NCBI GenBank assembly: GCA_946902875.1
Contig: OX336340.1
Coordinates: 17,313,566 to 17,377,565 of the forward strand
Origin: Nematopogon swammerdamellus
Taxonomy: Eukaryota; Arthropoda; Insecta; Lepidoptera; Adelidae
DNA: 64,000 nucleotides
Direction: 5' to 3'
Both the position numbers and the translations under genes were made by a program. Under the pieces are notes generated by a model, which saw only the letters and a program-made list of their open reading frames with translations, searched no databases and was not told the origin of the DNA. Below are positions 11,472 through 22,457 of the stretch, in pieces (position 1 is the first letter of the stretch; the number at the start of each line of letters is the position of its first letter).

Positions 11472-11528
11472 ATAAATAAAAACTACAGCAATGGTTTGCC
11501 TAACAGTCATTTGCTGTAGTTTTTATTT
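11472..11528. repeat. 18-bp stem, 20-bp loop inverted repeat
   Basis: AAATAAAAACTACAGCAA at about 11473-11490 is complemented by TTGCTGTAGTTTTTATTT at about 11511-11528. Possibly the remnant of a short foldback element. Confidence 0.6.
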
Positions 11529-11559
11529 AGGCGGTTTCCGTAGTTAAAATATTTAAAAA

Positions 11560-11955
11560 ATCTGTCAAGTGCGAGTTTTACTCGCGCACGGAGGTTTCCG
11601 TATCTATCCGCTATCAATAATATCCGCCTATATGTAGTCTTTCAACAATGGAATGTATAAAAACCTGTGGCGCAATCTATTATTCAGTAGCGTGACTATT
11701 CGATTTTTCGCACGTTTGTTGTCCCATACAACAAACAAAATATTAATAATTAGGCCCCCCCTTAATTTTTAATATTTTTTTTTTTATTATTTGTTGTTAT
11801 ATTCGCCATAGTAACACATATTCTGTGAAAATGTCAATGGGGTGCCTATTACGGTTCAAGAGATACAGCCCTTGGACACAGACGGACGGACGGACGAAGG
11901 GACAGACAGCGGAGGCTTTGTAATAGGTTTCCGTACGGGATACGGAAATCTAAAA
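11560..11955. repeat. Interspersed repeat family F (GGTTTCCGTA type)
   Basis: Starts CTGTCAAGTGCGAGTTTTAC and ends GGTTTCCGTACGGGATACGG, with a GACGGACGGACGGACG microsatellite before the end. The reverse complement of most of it recurs inside the Polinton at about 54855-55215. Short related pieces with GGAACCCTA/GGGTTCCGTA occur at 18.5, 27.8, 33.5, 36.1 and 45.4 kb. Confidence 0.75.
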
Positions 11956-12494
11956 ACACTTTTTTTGTCGCAACTATTTCATTGACAATTACTATTACCC
12001 CTATTAAAATAAAAATTGTAGCTTTAGAAACCTAGGAGAACGGGGGGAACGTAAGATTTTGGACTTGAACAATAACAAAATAAACCTAAAGTTATAATAA
12101 TAAAAATATCTTCCAGCTCTGCCGAGGATGCCATGGTACTCAGTACGCATATAATAGCGATCCCTCTTTAAATTTCCAGACTCGTGCGGCCGTGTCTACT
12201 CCCGTGGGAGTGTCTACTCCCGTGGAACACTCAGCCGCCTGGTACTAGCCGTTCGCAGCGTGGACTAATGCAATAAGTAATTCTAGGATCCTCTCGCTGA
12301 CGGCTAGAATTAGCCAACGCCGAGTTAATTCTAGAAACGGGGACTAGGCGAAGGTCGTTAAGAGCTTGGTCTTAGGGCTTCGTAGTCTTTCTCTATGTAA
12401 AGGTAGGTCAAAGTGTGAACGTAAATTCCTGTGTTAATTTCGATACAGGGGGACCAGAGCGCATCCTCATATGTCTCTCATCATCCTACTCTTT
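11956..12494. other. Unassigned non-coding stretch
   Basis: Contains a short direct repeat of GTGTCTACTCCCGTGG near 12193-12225. No coding signal. Confidence 0.4.
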
Positions 12495-12570
12495 GAATTG
12501 CTGACTATACTGGACTAGAGAAGAACACAGCCGGGGCTCCTATGCTGCCATCATACGTCCAGTACCTACG
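12495..12570 (-). repeat. SINE family C fragment
   Basis: TGCTGACTATACTGGACTAG and CACAGCCGGGGCTCCTATGC match the body of the family C SINE (full copy at 35121-35505), in reverse orientation. Confidence 0.65.
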
Positions 12571-12589
12571 GTATATGCAATATAGTGTA

Positions 12590-12715
12590 TATTATATACG
12601 AAGGTGCAACGGGTGGTCGGTGTTGTGCTGTAATTTACCAGAGTACTTGCAGCACAAAACCGATTAATCTGCTTACCCCGATTGTCGGGATACGGCGTGT
12701 GGTGTGTGTGTGTGT
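12590..12715 (-). repeat. Interspersed repeat family B, 5-prime fragment
   Basis: GGTCGGTGTTGTGCTGTAAT through CCCCGATTGTCGGGATACGG, in reverse orientation relative to 7403-7745. Confidence 0.75.
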
Positions 12716-12734
12716 ATGAAGGTGTTTTTATATC

Positions 12735-13031
12735 ATCGACCGTTGGAGGCTGACCGTGGTTCGGATCCCACGTTAAACTGTAGGTCCCTTCCCTTCTTAC
12801 CTTACTACTTACTACCTAGAGTAGGGTTTACCCCGGCCGGGTTGTTACCACCGCACTGAGCGAAACGTCGTTCGAAACGGCTATGCAAATAGTTCGTGTT
12901 TTCCGTCCAGTTCAGTGTAGTCGACATGAAATGAAGGGAAGCACTAACATGGCACCTAGTTCACCCGGTGTTATGGGCTGACATCACGGATGTTGTAGGT
13001 GATGTAGCAAACCGTGTCAGTTTCCATAAAA
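12735..13031 (+). repeat. SINE family A, 5-prime truncated
   Basis: Starts just before the B box (GTGGTTCGGATCCC) and runs to the CCATAAAAA tail. It matches the 1987-2371 copy. Confidence 0.85.
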
Positions 13032-13884
13032 ATTAAAAATGAACATACTGGCGTGCGATGATGTCATCCAATTACATAATATTCGCGATGAAGAAGTGAC
13101 ATAAATTAGTGCTTCCTCTGTGTTGTAATAGCTTACCAAAGGATGACAAACTAGCCTAGCAAACTTTCGAAGAACTGTAAGAAACTAGCTGTTAACATGT
13201 CTTTGCTTCACGGCAAATGCCATCTTCAGATGTGCCAAATAAAAACGCCAGTGGCATTTTTTTTACAGATTTTGGGCTTTACTGTTTGGATCAATAAAGG
13301 TAATCATTATGACTTCCTAGTTTCAAACCCTTAACAGCCTGACAAAAAAAGTGAATTTGTCTTTGTCGAAGTAATTTCCGAAGTTGAAGACCTAGAATTC
13401 AAAGGCGGAGTTTTCGAGTCCATTCTATAAGATTGCTGATATTGAAAGTAAGTTTCTTCGGAACTGTCTTCAAGCTCTCTGTAACTACCGGGCTAATTAC
13501 TTTTTCCAACCCCTTTCCATCCAGTTCGTTTCCTTCATAGACGGCACTTCGCTCGCTGGATGTTTCAGGCTGCGTTGTGGCCGGAGTCGCACTTCAGTGC
13601 ACCCCATTTATTTATTCATTTACCACTATTAAATATTTACGCTTTTCAGTTTTTGTATTTGTGTGAAAGGCCTCGTAGCGTTGATAGAGTTTATTTATTT
13701 TGAAAAATTAACTAATTTTGTTTTAATAAAGAAGAATACAAGTTTGATTACAAAGTTACCCGCGTCCCAAAGCTTAACTAGAACAAAATTCCTTGTGGCA
13801 TTAAAGTCTCCTGTTGTATCAACATTTATAGTACAATAATTGCTGAACGCATGAGGTTATTTGTCTCCAGGTTCGTCATGAGCT
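13032..13884. other. Unassigned non-coding stretch
   Basis: No motif-bearing frame and no clear repeat. I see nothing to annotate. Confidence 0.4.
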
Positions 13885-14130
13885 GTGCCTTACCACGGAT
13901 GCGTACCAATCGGTTCTGCAGATCTTTACTCCACAGAACTGGAACGCTCTCCCTGCCTACATATTTCCCCTCAAGTATAGTATCGGGTCCTTCAAGAGAG
14001 GTGTGAATGGGCACCTGTCAGGCCGGCATGGCATTCGCAACTCACACGTACGACCGAATGTCCATGGGCGTCGTTAGACACCTTGTGGAGGCTCGGCGCC
14101 ACATTTCGAGCTTTCTATAAAAAATAAATA
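13885..14130 (+). pseudogene. LINE polymerase C-terminal remnant
   Basis: In the plus frame the sequence reads a WNALPAYIFPLKYSIGSFKR stretch followed by VNGHLSGRHG. This is typical of the C-terminal end of insect non-LTR retrotransposon polymerases. A short relative of its 3-prime part (AATGTCCATGGGCGTCGTTAG-like) occurs at 43155-43225. Heavily truncated. Confidence 0.6.
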
Positions 14131-15472
14131 AAGCAAGCGCAATACGCAAGTCGTTACTTCCGACCATTCAGAGAGAGCTTTACCACTAAACCGGCTGCAT
14201 AAGGAGTTCGCAGAAGTAGTCAAAATCCTGCTCAGCCCTCGCTCGTTTCGAATGAGAGCCTCTTAAATCCCCAGAGATACTCGCAACTCGGCCCGCGAAG
14301 TCGATTCTTCTCTTGATACATTGGTGTCGCTATATTTCAATGTAAGTTTTTTTTATATGAAACCTAACATGGTTGGCTATGTCGTCGTCGCCTGCTAGAC
14401 TTTGGTATAGACCCACAGAGCATTTAATTTGGTTAGAGGGGAAAACAAGGCGTAGTCGATGCGACGCAAGTGAGCACCGGTTGACTTTTTTTTATTGGAA
14501 AATAACGTCTTATTATAAAATGGCGCAATAATGAAATAATGACTTACTTCACACATGAGATCGCATGGCTAGATGTTCTTCTTCTTCTTCTTTTTATTAT
14601 TTTAAATAGTGATGTTCAACCGCAGCAGAAACATGTCGCTTTAGACTAATTGTATCGTAGTACAGACTAAAATTTCGTAAGTAAATCATCGTGGTTTCAG
14701 TACAAGTTACTCCTTATTCCGTGTATAGGCTCATTACACCCTACTCCTTTCGGAGCTAGTGTTTCTCTTTGGGCGCTCCGGCTAAACAGAACTGGTTAGA
14801 AAGCACGGACTACCTGACTACGTGGACGGCTTTTTCGACGGACCTTCATTCAGTGCAGTAGTACCAATCCGGACGGATTTAACCACGGAATGAGGAGCTT
14901 AACCCTTACACTAGTAAAGTAAGGGATCCAGTGTGGACAAACAACACCTGGGATCCAAACCTCCTATACCGTTCGCGTTAGTAGCCCGTGTCAGCCACTA
15001 AGTTAGATGTACAATTTGTTCATATAAGATAAGTTATTTCATACTTATTGTTCTTTCTTTAGTACTGCATTGTCCGCCCCTATGCGTTTTCCATATCCCA
15101 AAGGTTAGTTTGTAAAGAATGCCGTAATACATTAAACTCGCCTGTTGTGACCCTTTTGCGTACTGGTGAACATTAAAGTATATTTTCATTTCATTCCATT
15201 TCAAGTTACCCGCCACTAATTATTATATCCGCTATTACTTGTTCACCTGTTCAATCAAAGCAATAACTGCGAACACACAAATAACTAGACCGCTTCACAT
15301 TCCGTTATAGGTACATTGAATATTAAACACCTCCTGGGATTTAAGAGGCACCTTGAACCCCTCATCACAGTAAAGTGCATTGAAATAAATACCTAGAAAT
15401 GGCATCAACTTGCCGACGACGTGAAAGGAAAGTGCACAAATACCAAATAAAAAATATAAGGTGTCTCCATAC
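14131..15472. other. Mostly unassigned; degenerate SINE A at 14805-14995
   Basis: GACGGACCTTCATTCAGTGC and the following text at 14805-14995 resemble a strongly diverged reverse-orientation SINE A. The rest, including a CTT microsatellite near 14578-14592, shows no gene. Confidence 0.4.
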
Positions 15473-15726
15473 TATAGTACGGCCGCTGAGAGAATGCATT
15501 CCTGACGTCTGTCAATTGGTAACAGTAATGTCAGTCTAGATTACCTAAAAAGTGCGACAAGCTTTTCAAAATAGTACCAAACCGTATAAACAATAGAAAA
15601 ATGGTCATAATTAGCTCAGTTCGAACGTGCAGTTGTAGGAGTGAGTAATTAAAACTTGTAAAATGAGTGATGAAATGACCAACTGACAGACGTCAGGAAC
15701 GCATTCTCTCAGCGGCCGGACTATAA
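15473..15726. mobile_element. MITE with about 40-bp terminal inverted repeats
   Basis: Left end TACGGCCGCTGAGAGAATGC and onward, right end its complement (GCATTCTCTCAGCGGCCGGA). Arms are about 40 bp with few mismatches, and the about 250-bp element is flanked by TA dinucleotides. No coding capacity; superfamily not determined. Confidence 0.75.
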
Positions 15727-16559
15727 CGCTGTGCTATAACTGCAAAGATTTTGGGAGAAACACATACCCAAAATAATAAACACATTAAGCAAAAAAAAAC
15801 AATTTATTTTTAGCATTCGTTTTCGAGAAATTTAACAAAACATGTCTATGCTCTAAGGATGAAAACGTGCCAATAGGTACCTAAATAGCTGATTATTTGA
15901 GGTAATTACCTCTCATGGCCGCGGCACCCCGTGCGCTAAAGGAAAAACCTTGAGCGCACGGGGCGCGCCGCACCGTACACCTTTAACATTTTTTTTAGAG
16001 AAGGAATCAGGTTTTATTTTTATAGAGACATAACATTAAGTATATATGTACAAACAATTTACAGGTCTATAATGAGGAGGTAATATGGAAGCGCACGAGG
16101 GCCCAGAATGCGATTGTGGAGGTGCGTCTGATCTACCACAAACATCGTGGGATCTGGTCACCACGGCGCTGATCATTCTTCGGTAGAAAATAAGCCAGCG
16201 CCGTCTTATAGCCCCACCCATCTGTAAATTTTTCTTTGTGTGACCCTAATTCTAGTTGATACATGATGTCCTTTCTGTGTCACAATTTGTTTACTAACTT
16301 TAGGAAAACATAGAGGTATGACCAAACTACATATTACCTAATCTGTGGTACGACAATATCGCTTCGGGATATATATTTCCATTTTCATGGCTATTTAATT
16401 ATGTACCTAGTGATGCTCTTCACCATCGTCAGAAGGGGTCCGCCTTTAGCAAAGTACTTGAAATTGAAATACAATGCAAATTATTGTTTGCGTTTCTATA
16501 TTTTATGGAACCTGTCATGGTTAACTGTATCAACTCCTAGATTTATGTTGTCGCCTTAT
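15727..16559. other. Unassigned; one GC-rich hairpin at about 15915-15970
   Basis: CACCCCGTGCGCT and AGCGCACGGGGCG form a GC-rich stem with a short loop near 15921-15966. The remainder shows no supported gene. Confidence 0.45.
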
Positions 16560-16760
16560 GTAACTAGGTGCCATGTCAGTGCCACCTTTTGATCGCGTCG
16601 ACTACAATGAACTGGGCAGAAAACAGGAACTAATTTTCAAAGCAATTTAGACAGATTCCATTCAGTGCGATGGAATCAATCCGGACGAGTTCAAATACAG
16701 AATAAGGAACAGAGCACGGCCGCCGATCGCTGTTCTGTGTGTTCATGTTCAACCCTAAAT
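16560..16760 (-). repeat. SINE family A, diverged copy
   Basis: AACTAGGTGCCATGTCAGTG, AATGAACTGGGCAGAAAACA and CATTCAGTGCGATGGAATCA follow the order of the reverse-orientation SINE A, with many substitutions. Confidence 0.6.
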
Positions 16761-17147
16761 AATACCTACAGTTTTTACATGGAAACCTAACCATGGAGCA
16801 ACTATACAGTGTTGCTTACGTCATGATGTTAAACCACTAAACCACACCCCTGTTAGAACTATAGATGCGATGACAGTGTTAGGTTAAACAAACTATAATT
16901 TTTTGGAAGAAACTTAAAACAAATTCAAAATCACACTGAATCGATCGCGGAGCAATACGCGGCAGCATAGTCTTCAAGCGGCTGCAGCGGAAGTTCAATC
17001 AAATTCGGATTACTTGGGATTGTCGCGAGTGAACGCTGAGGGACTGAGTACGAACGCTATTCGCAATATTTCATTGAGAAGTTATGTATGACAAGAACTT
17101 GAATAATATTACTCGTATTTCCCATAGACCTTTTTTTTTATGTAATC
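16761..17147. other. Unassigned non-coding stretch
   Basis: No motif-bearing frame or repeat recognised. Confidence 0.4.
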
Positions 17148-17503
17148 CGGTATGGGTGGCTGAGACGGAGTGGCCACAGCGCATGCTCCGACCAGCCAAT
17201 ATCACCTCCGAGAAGGTAGCCATACACTAGAGGAGAACACAGCCGAGGCTGCTATGCGGCCATCTTACATCCAGTACGGTGGTACCAACCCAGTCGGCTA
17301 CAATTTGAGCCTACCACCTAGTAAGGGGCAAGGGAAGGGACCTACAGTTTTACACCGGTTCCGAACGGTGAAGCAGCAGGTGTAGTGTGCACGTAAATTT
17401 TTTCGTCAGAAAAAACTCATTGGTACAAGCCGACGGGATTCGAACCGCGAACCTCTCGCATGAGAAGCCGATACCCAAACCACTCAGCCACCCACCGCTT
17501 AAG
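17148..17503 (-). mobile_element. tRNA-derived SINE family C, reverse orientation
   Basis: Ends in a complemented tRNA-like head: GGATTCGAACC (B box complement) near 17440 and ACTCAGCCACCCACCGCTT near 17484-17502. The body carries CTATGCGGCCATC and TAATCCGGTATGGGTGGCTG. An opposite-orientation partial copy lies only 70 bp away, so the two can pair. Confidence 0.8.
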
Positions 17504-17573
17504 ATGCAAGACCTTAACATGCAAGTGGTTATTATTCAAGGTAACAAGGTATGCATTCTTATATTCTCATCTT

Positions 17574-17797
17574 ACTAGGTGGTAGGTTCAAATTGTAGCC
17601 GACTGGGTTGGTACCACCGTACTGGATGTAAGATGGCCGCATAGCAGCCTCGGTTGTGTTCTCCTCTAGTCCTGTAAAGCCAGCAATCCAGGGAAGTCTC
17701 CGGTATGGCACCTAACTTCTCGGAGGTGATATTGGCTGGTCGGAGCATGCGCTTTAGCCCCTCCGACTCAGCCAATCATACCGGATTAGGTAAAAAA
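17574..17797 (+). repeat. SINE family C, 5-prime truncated
   Basis: Covers GTGGTAGGTTCAAATTGTAG through TCATACCGGATTAGG and an A-run. It is inverted relative to the neighbour at 17148-17503. Confidence 0.8.
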
Positions 17798-18510
17798 AAA
17801 TTTCGCGCACCGAATGAAAGCCGGGCGAAAATGATGAAAACTCCCTCCGAAAACTAGGTGCTACCCCTCGTGTTCCAGTCCAGCCATACCGGATTTAACG
17901 GAAAACACAACACTTACTTCTATTTTCAGGAGCTTCGACCGAACTTCGTTGTGTGCAATTCATTCTCGCACTCACACTTGCACTCTAGAAACCAAACATG
18001 TCAGGTTAAATGATCAAGTGTGAGTTAAATTTAGGCAATGAGGGTTCCGTTTCAACCAACTGATATATCACTGTATCAATCATATGATTTCCTATTATAT
18101 AACATTGTATCAATACCATATCACCTTCTCTTCTCACTATAGCATGGACGGCCTAATCTGAGGCGAACACACGTACGCACACAAATGCATTTCTCTAATA
18201 CAAATGCTTGACATGCACCTATACATGGCCTGAGCACTACTACACTCGCAGAATTTTATGCTCACCGTGAATGTATTTGTACGCCTCAGGTTAGAACGAA
18301 CAACATATAACTGACAAACTATAGGTACTATTTTTGGTTCAGAATCCTGAAAAAAAAGCCTCAGTTGCACTCCGGGAGTGCCGACAGAAGTGAAAACTTT
18401 TTGTATTTCCGAAAATAATTCTTAAAATATTTCTTAGGTGGTTATTAAAAAAACGAAACACCCTAAAAAAAAATTTAAAAAAAGTTAATGAAAAAAAAAA
18501 GTTTTAATTT
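17798..18510. other. Unassigned non-coding stretch
   Basis: No supported gene. Homopolymer A-tracts lie near 18465-18500. Confidence 0.4.
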
Positions 18511-18870
18511 AGTAGAACGGACAGACATGCATTTGTTACGGAACCCTACATTCATTTTGCAGAACTTAGTAGAATGGACAGACATAAACGTGTTACGGAA
18601 CCCTACTTTTATTATAAAATAACCGTCGAAGGACCTTGGTTGAAAATTGTAAAATTTAGTAGAACGGACAGACATGTATTTGTTACGGAACCCTACATTC
18701 ATTTTGAAATAAATGTTAAATTAGTAGAACGGACAGACATGCATTTGTTACGGAACCCTACATTCATTTTGCAGAACTTAGTAGAATGGACAGACATAAA
18801 CGTGTTACGGAACCCTACTTTTATTATTATAAAATAACCGTCGGAGGACCTTGGTTGAAAATTGTAAAAG
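18511..18870. repeat. Tandem array with TTACGGAACCCTAC units
   Basis: Five sub-units of the type AGAAYGGACAGACATG...GTTACGGAACCCTAC. They are arranged as a larger repeat of about 210 bp, with GGACCTTGGTTGAAAATTGT at about 18632 and 18849. Open frames across it are repeat artefacts. The words relate it to repeat family F. Confidence 0.8.
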
Positions 18871-19031
18871 GGCTTCGGAAGTTTGTGGCTTGGTCATCGT
18901 CCGCTATTTGGAAAAAAATTCAAAACAAAGGCCAGCGATGAAACCTGGATAAATCGATAGGGCGTACATAGACAAACATAAAATGTTATATAACATTAGT
19001 TCCTAAAGTGTCACGTTACTGAGATAATTGG

Positions 19032-19071
19032 AGGTAAAGATCGCAATATGGCCATATTGCGATCTTTACCT
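19032..19071. repeat. Perfect 40-bp palindrome
   Basis: Arms AGGTAAAGATCGCAATATGG and its exact complement meet with no loop (centre between 19051 and 19052). A perfect loopless palindrome of this length is rare by chance. Confidence 0.9.
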
Positions 19072-19431
19072 GTGCCAAGCGCCGCTAAAGAAGTTTCACT
19101 TGAAAAACAAAAAGAAGAAATTGTAATATTTTAACCGTAAAATTAAAATGTGTTCGTTCTATCGCATATCCCCCCAGAACTCATACAACAAATTGGTAGG
19201 CAGTCCTTGTAAATAGGGGGGTGCGAAGCTTTGCACTTAGTGTATATACTCGTATGTAAGTCGATCGGATAGTATATATATTGGAGTGTCGATATCAAAC
19301 GGAATCGGTAGCGCTCTGGCTTTATGAAACGTACTCGCATGTGGGTTTATGCTTCGCTGAGTCGATGCAAAGTGCTCGCGGGGGTGTGGCCTGTGAACGC
19401 GACCGAGCTTGTGCACATACGTACCTATGTA

Positions 19432-19603
19432 CAGTTCCCGGCAGTAAATAATGCGTGTCGGGCATTTGAAAGAGACAATCCGGTTGTAGAGCGTCGTCCC
19501 TGTCGCACAGAGATGTGCGAGATCGTGCAACAGGGACGAGACGCTCTACAGCCGGATTGTCTCTTTCTAAAGCTCGACACGCATTATTTCCTGCCGGGAA
19601 CTG
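19432..19603. mobile_element. Foldback MITE, 172 bp, TA flanks
   Basis: Left arm starts CAGTTCCCGGCAGTAAATAA and the right arm ends with its complement (...CCTGCCGGGAACTG). The arms are about 75 bp, so nearly the whole element is a hairpin. TA dinucleotides flank both sides. Pieces resembling its arms occur at 42836-42900 and 43045-43075. Confidence 0.8.
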
Positions 19604-19759
19604 TACCTACAATGTAGTCGATTTTTTATTTTTTATTTTTTTTATTTTTAGTTTATAAAATGTTATATCATATAAAAAATCATATTAATTTTCAACGAAT
19701 ATTTCGCAATTTTCGCCAAGGGAAGACAAAAATTGTAACCTGAAATTAGTAATTAACTA

Positions 19760-20256
19760 TATAAGGTCTTTCAAAATTAGTTCAGAGTACGCTAAGGGGG
19801 GGTTCTGTATCGGAAATAGATCACTTTTGAAGAAAAAAATTTTTTTTTTTTCAAAAACTCAATTTTTTAAAGTAAAATATAAAAAAAAAATTTTTAGTAA
19901 TCGTTTCAGTTTCATGCCAGGAACAAAAAAGTCTTCCAACACATAGATCTCTTTCTGTCAGAAATTGTGAAAAACCACAATTTTAGTTTTATTAGTATGG
20001 AATAGAAAGAATTTGATTTTTTTTTACCAACTTAGACGTGTTAGATCATAATGGTGATGAAGACATTTTTGTTACTGTTATGAAACTGAATCGATAAGGT
20101 TATAAAAATCAGCCACCTATTTTTTTATTTAAATACATAAAAAAATATTTTACATTAAAAAAAAGCCCAAGGTCCAGGTTTTATATAGGTTTTACTCCCT
20201 ATATGATACAGAACCCCCCCTTAGCGTACTCTGAACTAATTTTGAAAGACCTTATA
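19760..20256. mobile_element. MITE of about 497 bp with about 50-bp terminal inverted repeats
   Basis: The left end AAGGTCTTTCAAAATTAGTT, continuing through a G-run and TTCTGTATC, is mirrored at 20198-20256. The interior is AT-rich with long A and T runs. Flanks contain TATA, so a TA target duplication is likely. Confidence 0.85.
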
Positions 20257-22257
20257 TATACATACATATTCCAAAATGTCGTATTTATGAAATTTTTCAT
20301 GTAATTTTCTTTTATGATGACTTTTCCCCTGCTCCACGAGTTGATAAGTCTTCTATGTTTAGGATTCTTTGTACATGCCTACTCTGACTGTATCTTATCT
20401 CTCAGTAATATGGTTAATTTTGCTTTCAAGCTGTATTTTCGATAGACTGTTGGCGATGTTAATTATGTGGATAGTCACTAAAATGCTTGTAAAAATATGT
20501 ATGAAAAAAAAAATACTCTGCGAAGTTTCTCTCCGGCTTAAATCGAACCGAACAGAACAAATAAACAAGTCCCGTTCCATCTCCACAACACTCGTCGCAG
20601 AGACTCAGGACCCTTTTGTTTTTTAAATCGGGATTTTGAGAACTCATCGGTTCTCAAGATCTTTGAGCGTGGAACTATCTTCCGGCTAGTGTGTTTCCCG
20701 AATCCTTTAACCTCGTTGGCTTCAAACGTCGCTCGTCGTATTAACAGGCTGTAGACAGCCTAGCAACAGTCCGCAAATCTGCTGGCATAGTGCCTCAATG
20801 AGTGTGGTTCCGCGAGAAGAAGTGTCACATCACAGGTCACTGTGCCATTGGTCCGTCAGCACGGCCACCTATGTAATATTCAAATTATGAAATTGTTGCA
20901 TTCTCGTAGATTCTAACATTCAATTCAAACTATGAAAAAAAAAAGCTTTTCATGTAAAAGTATTTAAATCTAACCAACATTAAAGTTTTAATTAAATTGT
21001 TTGTGGCTTTCTTTTTGATTACCTATGTAACTATAGGTAACATTCAAGTTCACATTACGGTAGAAAATTAAATTTAAATATAAAACTTATACCTTAAGAG
21101 CGCGGTACCACAGCATCAAAATGCGCACTGATATGGCGCGTTTTGAATAGCGAAGCGTTCGCTTGTTTTATAGTATTTGTTCAAAGTTTGTTAAACCAAT
21201 TTACATTACACGAATATCCAAATCTGTCAAAAGAAGTAAAATTGTATCTTACATCATCTGCAATTAGTATAAACTCAAAATAATGTTTTAGAAAGCTGCA
21301 ATTTCGAAACAAAGAGAGCATTTCGGAGTATTTAGGACAATTTAGTAGTACGTTTGTGGTTTTTTTAACATATTAATTGACATAAATAAAAATAAAAATC
21401 TGTCACCAACTTTTAAATATGGTCAACTTTTAGACAGGACTTTTTAATATATATATTTTTTAAATTCGTTGATCAAAAAACTGAAACGAAAATGTGGCAA
21501 ATTTTGCAAATTGTGCCTCACGCTGTAGTACCGCAGCAGTCGTAAGAGACTTAACCGTAACGTTAAAATAAATACTAGCTGCCTCCTCTATAAAGCGAGC
21601 TCCAAAAAATAAGAAAGTATAAAATTTAATTACACCTTATTGCGCCGCCTCCGGACTTCCTAAACACTTTCATCCAAACCCCTTTCCTTTCTGGATCGTT
21701 GATCATCGCAAATTTCACGAATTTCGCACTTAGTTCTGGTTCTAGTTTGCAAATTCGGGCATCTGTCAGGGCGGCGGTGGACGTTTACTGTCGGGGAGGT
21801 GGCGGCGGCGGCGGGGGTGGGAAATGAGGGCGGCAGACTCGGCGGGCAATATCCATAAAATAATACCCCAATAAAAAGCACACTGAAGCCACGGCGCCCT
21901 GTCTGATGTGAATATCCAATACCATTGTCCAATAGCCAGTATGGCCGGCATTCTTTTTAAATACTCGCTTACGATCCCGCGTGCGATGTGCGAACAAACA
22001 TTTTAATTTAATTGCATATCGGCGACTTTGTACTGCTAAAAGCTTTTACCGATTCCATTTTCCCATCTAATCTAATTTATGGGCGAAACAAGAGTGCAAA
22101 AAGTTAATTAGTGAAAAATTACTGCAGAGGACGTAAGAGGTTGTTCGTGTTAGGCAACATCATTCTTATCTTTACTCCATCGTGCAGGGGCGCAAAGGCA
22201 ATAATAATAATGCGCTTTAATAATAATGCCACTTAATTTGTGGCAAGGGCGGGCTTA
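20257..22257. other. Unassigned; G-rich tract near 21795-21830
   Basis: No gene supported. GGGGAGGTGGCGGCGGCGGC followed by GGGGGTGGG near 21795-21823 could form a G-quadruplex. The region 20431-20495 resembles 40491-40550 (TTTTCGATAGACTG), suggesting an unnamed dispersed repeat. Confidence 0.4.
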
Positions 22258-22457
22258 TTGCCTTAGGCAATTTCCTCCAGTCAACCCGGTGGAACTACAC
22301 TTTTACATGGAATCCGAAACATGGAGCAGCGGGTGAAGTATGCACATATTTTTTTTTTTCAAATCACAAAAAACTCATTCGTACACGCCCGTTGGATTCG
22401 AACCTCGGACCGAAGAGAAGCCGACGCCCAAACCACTCGGCCACCCGCCGCTTGAAG
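22258..22457 (-). repeat. SINE family C, reverse orientation, tRNA-like head present
   Basis: GGATTCGAACCTCGGACC and CACTCGGCCACCCGCCGCTT mark the complemented tRNA-like head. The element is truncated on its 3-prime side. Confidence 0.75.

Noticed and set aside
18511..18870. CRISPR-like array
   Set aside because: Units are tandem and diverged without unique spacers, and the genome is eukaryotic.
21660..21997. Three overlapping minus frames with poly-Pro runs
   Set aside because: Produced by the GGC-rich tract read in three frames; no gene signals.
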